Below are positions 13,032-16,072 of a DNA stretch of 16,072 nt, piece by piece. Within the stretch, counting starts at the first letter, position 1, and every line of letters starts with the position of its first letter. The notes under the pieces are model-generated. The model saw only the letters and a list, made by a program, of their open reading frames with translations, was not told where the DNA came from and made no database searches. Position numbers and translations under genes: made by a program. Origin of the DNA: Candidatus Pelethomonas intestinigallinarum (GTDB lineage Bacteria; Bacillota; Clostridia; Oscillospirales; Oscillospiraceae); the NCBI GenBank assembly GCA_018712665.1, contig DVGP01000123.1, positions 1-16,072 of the forward strand, given 5' to 3'.

Positions 13032-13565
13032 ATGGACCGGGAAAAGCTGGAGGAGCGGCTGCGGGAGCTGCCCATTGTGCAGTATGAGTTTTTTGAGACC
13101 AGGGACCTGACCTTCACCCAGCGGGTGCGGGAGGTGTGCCGCCTGGAGTGCCCCATGTACGGCAAAAGCTGGGCCTGCCCGCCGGCGGTGGGGACGGTGG
13201 AGGAGTGCCGGGAGCGGTGCCTGGAATACCCCCAGGGCCTGCTCATCGTCACCATGGCGGAGGTGCCGGACATCGCCGACCTGGAGGCAACCCTGGCCAC
13301 CCGGGGATCCCATGAGGAGGTCACCCGGCAGGTCCACGCCGCCATGAGGGAGCAGGGGTCGGAGGTCTACGTCCTCTCCACCGAGGCCTGCGCCATCTGC
13401 CCGGAGTGCGCCTACCCCGGTGGTCCCTGCCGCCACCCGGAGCTGATGTACCCCTGCGTGGAGAGCCACGGGATCCTGGTGACGGAGCTGGCGGAGGGCT
13501 TCGGCATCGGCTTTCAGGCGGGGGGCAACATCGTCACCTGGTTCAGCCTGCTGCTGTATCGGTAA
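13032..13565 (+). CDS. DUF2284 cysteine-rich predicted metal-binding protein
   Basis: A 177-residue soluble protein of the DUF2284 family (PF10050), annotated as predicted metal-binding and of unknown function. It has ten cysteines. The first group is C36, C40 and C49 (VCRLECPMYGKSWACPP), with C59 and C63 after it. The second is C120, C123 and C126 (ACAICPECAYP), with C133 and C142 (GGPCRHP, YPCVES). This pattern suggests an iron-sulfur or zinc site, an inference from spacing. It ends GGNIVTWFSLLLYR, a conserved family tail. The SD GGGAGG at about 13018-13023 precedes the ATG by eight or nine bases. It follows argS but a terminator lies between. Confidence 0.9.
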   Translation: MDREKLEERLRELPIVQYEFFETRDLTFTQRVREVCRLECPMYGKSWACPPAVGTVEECRERCLEYPQGLLIVTMAEVPDIADLEATLATRGSHEEVTRQVHAAMREQGSEVYVLSTEACAICPECAYPGGPCRHPELMYPCVESHGILVTELAEGFGIGFQAGGNIVTWFSLLLYR

Positions 13566-13810
13566 AATAGCCTCGCAGAGTTTGCGCGCAGCCGTAGGCA
13601 GCTGTGCTGCCATACGGATGCAGCCTGCCCCTTGCGGGTACGCCGCCCGCAGGCGGCGGAAGAAAATGAAATCGTTTTTCCGGCGGCGTGTACGTCGGAA
13701 AAACACTTTGCGCGGAGCGAGCGTCGAATCGTCACGCCATAGGCGGACGACCGAGGCGCAGAGCGCAGCGAGACCCCTTTGGCGGAAAAGGCGTTAGCCT
13801 TTTTCGACAG
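13566..13810. repeat. Hairpin-rich intergenic element between convergent genes
   Basis: No credible gene is present. Five compact inverted repeats follow one another: 13592-13617 (5 + 6 pairs with one bulged A), 13641-13658 (7 pairs), 13674-13704 (9 pairs, GTTTTTCCG with CGGAAAAAC), 13729-13750 (4 + 5 pairs with one bulged A) and 13786-13803 (7 pairs, AAAAGGC with GCCTTTT). The repeated GAGCGAGCG and GCGCAGAGCGCAGCGAG phrases look unlike the coding DNA around. It could be a dispersed intergenic repeat (REP/MITE-like) or a structured RNA. The last hairpin may act as a weak terminator. Which strand, if any, is transcribed as a unit is unknown. Confidence 0.45.
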
Positions 13811-13851
13811 TCTCAAAAGAGGGAGGCGCATTGCGCCTCCCTCTTTTGAGA
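13811..13851. terminator. Bidirectional terminator between convergent genes
   Basis: A perfect 19-bp inverted repeat (13811-13829 with 13833-13851) around a three-base loop. It begins directly after the permease stop codon on the minus strand. The inner GAGGGAGGCGC/GCGCCTCCCTC stem is followed by TTTT on both strands, so it can end transcription from either side. Confidence 0.9.
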
Positions 13852-16072
13852 TTATTCGATGGATTTCAAAGACTCTGCCATATCCACCTTGCCCAGCCGT
13901 GGGCGCATGCCCAGGGCGATGACGGCGGAGAACAGCAGCGTCAGGCCCACGGAGACCAGATAGCTCGCCGGCGAGATCCAGCTTGGAAAATACATGGCGT
14001 CGATCTGGACCTGGGCCAGGACGAAGGCGTGGAGGGCCTTGCCCATCAGCAGCCCCGCCAGGCTCCCCAGCACCGACAGGATGCCGATCTCCCGGAAGAC
14101 GTAGGAGGCCACCTCATTGGGATAAAAGCCCAGGACCTTGATGGTGGCGATCTCCCGGACGCGCTCGGTGATATTGATGTTGGTCAGGTTGTAGAGCACG
14201 ATGAAGGCCAGGGCCGCCGCGCAGAGCACGATGACGATGACGATGTAGTCCAGGCGGCCCAGCATGTCGTCCACCTGGGTGCGGGTGGCCTCGTTGACCG
14301 TGACCCGGCTGACGCTGACGCCGTCGGACAGCAGGGACCCCTCGGCGTAGGGGTCGGCGCCCTCGTGGGCGTGGAGGTAGAGGGTCTTGTAGTCCGGGAC
14401 CTGCCCCAGCTGCTGCTGGTAGGTCTCGGCGGCCACATAGACGTAGTTGGAGACGTAGTTGTCGCAGATGCCGGAGATGGTCACCGTCAGGGCGCCCAGC
14501 TCCTCGTCCCGGAGCTGGATGGTGTCCCCCACAGCCAGGCCCAGGTTCTCCGCCAGACCGGTGTTCACTACCACCTCGCCGGGGCCGGGGTAGTCGATGG
14601 CTATGTCCCCGCTGTGGAGGTCGATGTAGCCGTCCAGGCTGCCGGTGGAGGAGATCACAAGGTATACGGACCTGGAGCCGTTGTCAGCTACCACATCCGC
14701 GCTGCCGCTGTGGACCAGCAGGCCCTCCTCCCAGCCGCAGTCGGCCAGGAAGTCCGCCACGTTCTCCTCCGTCCGGGGGGCCTGGAAGGTGACGCTGTAG
14801 TCGTAGAGGGTGATCTCGTCGAACTGGTCGTCCACGATAGAGGTGATGGAGTCCCGGATGCCGAAGCCGGTGATGAGCAGGGCGGTACATCCGCCGATGC
14901 CCAGGACCATCATGATCAGGCGGCTGCGGTAGCGCAGCACGTTACGCACGGAGACCTTGTGCAGGAAGCTCAGGCGCCGCCACAGGGGCTTGATGTACTC
15001 TAGGAACACCCGCTTGCCGGCCTTGGGGGACTTGGGGCGGATCAGCTCCGCCGCCGCCTTCCGCAGCTCCGCCCGGCAGGAGAGCCAGGTGGCGCCCATG
15101 GAGCACAGCAGTGCCGCCCCGAAGGCCACCAGGGCCAGCGCCGGATTGAAGATGTACTCCAGCGGCGCGAAGCCGTACATGATGCCGTAGATCTCCCAGA
15201 TCACCCAGGGCAGGAACCAGGAGCCGGCGGCGTACCCCGTCACACTGCCGATCACCGCCGCGCTGCCGGAGTAGAAGAGGTACTTGCTCATGATCTGGCC
15301 GTTGCTGTAGCCCAGGGCCTTCAGCACGCCGATCTGGGTCCGCTCCTCGTCCACCATCCGGGTCATGGTGGTCATGCACACCAGGGCCGCCACCAGGAAG
15401 AAAAACACCGGGAACACCAGGGAGACGGCGGCGATGATGGATGTGTCGTTCTCAAAGCAGACGTAGCCGGTATTTTCGTTTCGGGTCAGGACATATACGT
15501 CCGCCTCCTCCAGATCCTCCAGCTCGATCCGGGCGTCCGCCACCTCATCCTCCGCGTCGTGGAGCTCCTGCTCCGCGTCGGCGAACTCCTGTTCCGCCTC
15601 CGCCACGCCGTCGTTGTACTCCGCCCAGCCGTCAGCCAGCTCCTGCTCCGCGTCGGCGATCTGACCGGGGGCGTCGGCGAGCTCCTGGGCGGCGTCCTCC
15701 AGCTCCGCCCGGCCGTCCTCCAGCTCCTGGCGGGCGTCGGCCAGGTCCTGCTCGCCGTCCATCAGCTCCTGGTAGGCGTCGGCCAGCTCTTGCTCCGCCT
15801 CCGCCGCGCCGTCGTAGTACTCCCGCCAGCCGTCGTCCAACTCCGCCCGGCCCTCGTCCAGCTGGTCCTTGGCGTCGTCCAGCTCGTCCCAGGCATCATC
15901 CAGCTGCTCCCGGCTGGCCTCCAGCTCCTCCAGGCCCGCCTCGTATTCGTCCAGGCCCGCGTAATACTCGTCCAGACCATCCTCGTAGGCGATCCAGCCC
16001 TCCTCCAGCTGGGTCTGGAGCGCGGCCAGGGACGCCGCGTTCAGGGGGCCGCCCAAGGCGGCCTCCGCCGCC
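13852..16072 (-). CDS. FtsX/MacB-type ABC transporter permease with coiled-coil insert (5' end outside window)
   Basis: Large FtsX-family permease (PF02687, two copies); 739 residues are visible and the frame stays open to the window edge, so the N-terminus is missing. TTG 16056 is not a real start. Visible order: a heptad-repeat acidic coiled coil (about 15514-15996), then TM segments of the first FtsX core (SIIAAVSLVFPVFFFLVAAL, with DEERTQIGVLKALGYSNGQI after it), a cytoplasmic linker, a TM (SRLIMMVLGIGGCTALLITG), an outer domain of about 250 residues, and a second FtsX core ending RPRLGKVDMAESLKSIE. The coiled coil lies in the outer loop before TM2. Such permeases work with an ATPase, expected upstream beyond the window, and move or act on lipids, peptides or cell-wall factors; the substrate is unknown. 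Confidence 0.93.
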   Translation of the reverse strand, partial: AAEAALGGPLNAASLAALQTQLEEGWIAYEDGLDEYYAGLDEYEAGLEELEASREQLDDAWDELDDAKDQLDEGRAELDDGWREYYDGAAEAEQELADAYQELMDGEQDLADARQELEDGRAELEDAAQELADAPGQIADAEQELADGWAEYNDGVAEAEQEFADAEQELHDAEDEVADARIELEDLEEADVYVLTRNENTGYVCFENDTSIIAAVSLVFPVFFFLVAALVCMTTMTRMVDEERTQIGVLKALGYSNGQIMSKYLFYSGSAAVIGSVTGYAAGSWFLPWVIWEIYGIMYGFAPLEYIFNPALALVAFGAALLCSMGATWLSCRAELRKAAAELIRPKSPKAGKRVFLEYIKPLWRRLSFLHKVSVRNVLRYRSRLIMMVLGIGGCTALLITGFGIRDSITSIVDDQFDEITLYDYSVTFQAPRTEENVADFLADCGWEEGLLVHSGSADVVADNGSRSVYLVISSTGSLDGYIDLHSGDIAIDYPGPGEVVVNTGLAENLGLAVGDTIQLRDEELGALTVTISGICDNYVSNYVYVAAETYQQQLGQVPDYKTLYLHAHEGADPYAEGSLLSDGVSVSRVTVNEATRTQVDDMLGRLDYIVIVIVLCAAALAFIVLYNLTNINITERVREIATIKVLGFYPNEVASYVFREIGILSVLGSLAGLLMGKALHAFVLAQVQIDAMYFPSWISPASYLVSVGLTLLFSAVIALGMRPRLGKVDMAESLKSIE

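Noticed and set aside
13582..13797. 71-codon Arg-rich plus-strand ORF in the intergenic element
   Set aside because: TTG start without SD; the basic composition follows from the GC-rich hairpins rather than coding selection.
13831..15003. 390-codon plus-strand ORF opposite the permease
   Set aside because: Shadow of the FtsX permease; its start lies inside the terminator hairpin and its protein is a Gly/Val/Asp/Gln-rich artefact.

Overview
The window looks like chromosomal DNA of a GC-rich Gram-positive gut Clostridium relative, most likely Oscillospiraceae of the Flavonifractor/Pseudoflavonifractor/Lawsonibacter type. This is an inference from three things: the Firmicutes order of the ribosomal cluster, a KOW-domain gene between map and infA, and Clostridia-type families (DUF1934 beside argS, DUF2284, HAAS-DUF4097 under PadR control) combined with GC-rich codon use. 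No mobile element, CRISPR array, tRNA or rRNA was seen.

Positions 1-6097 (+) are the distal end of the merged spc/alpha ribosomal operon: secY (5' end outside the window), adk, map, a KOW-domain RNA-binding protein, infA (TTG start), rpmJ (37 aa), rpsM, rpsK, rpsD, rpoA and rplQ, closed by a strong bidirectional terminator. Most junctions are tight. The two long gaps flank rpoA and both hold RNA secondary structure; the upstream one also has a 12-codon ORF that overlaps the rpoA start as ATGA.

Positions 6212-9294 (-) hold a CPBP-family membrane protease homologue and a three-gene operon. That operon encodes a PadR-family repressor (TTG start), a soluble-looking HAAS/DUF4097 fusion and a small Tic20/DUF4870-like membrane protein. 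Its promoter (TTGACA-17-TAGGAT) is overlapped by a perfect 7-bp inverted repeat, a good candidate PadR operator. It ends in a clear terminator. Positions 9381-9791 (-) encode an unrecognised 136-aa acidic protein with its own terminator.

Positions 9968-12979 (+) are a compact murI / DUF1934 (YwiB-like) / argS operon, divergent from the 136-aa gene and with its own promoter. It is followed by a terminator and a DUF2284 cysteine-rich protein. Positions 13566-13851 lie between convergent genes and hold a run of hairpins ending in a 19-bp-stem bidirectional terminator; this may be a dispersed intergenic repeat or structured element. The right end (-) is the C-terminal part of a large FtsX/MacB-type ABC permease with an uninterrupted run of about 23 heptads in its outer loop.

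Most of the window is conserved housekeeping DNA. The parts least explained are the structures around rpoA, the PadR-HAAS-DUF4097 operon, the 13566-13810 intergenic element and the heptad array. I do not see convincing evidence for a wholly new multi-gene system.
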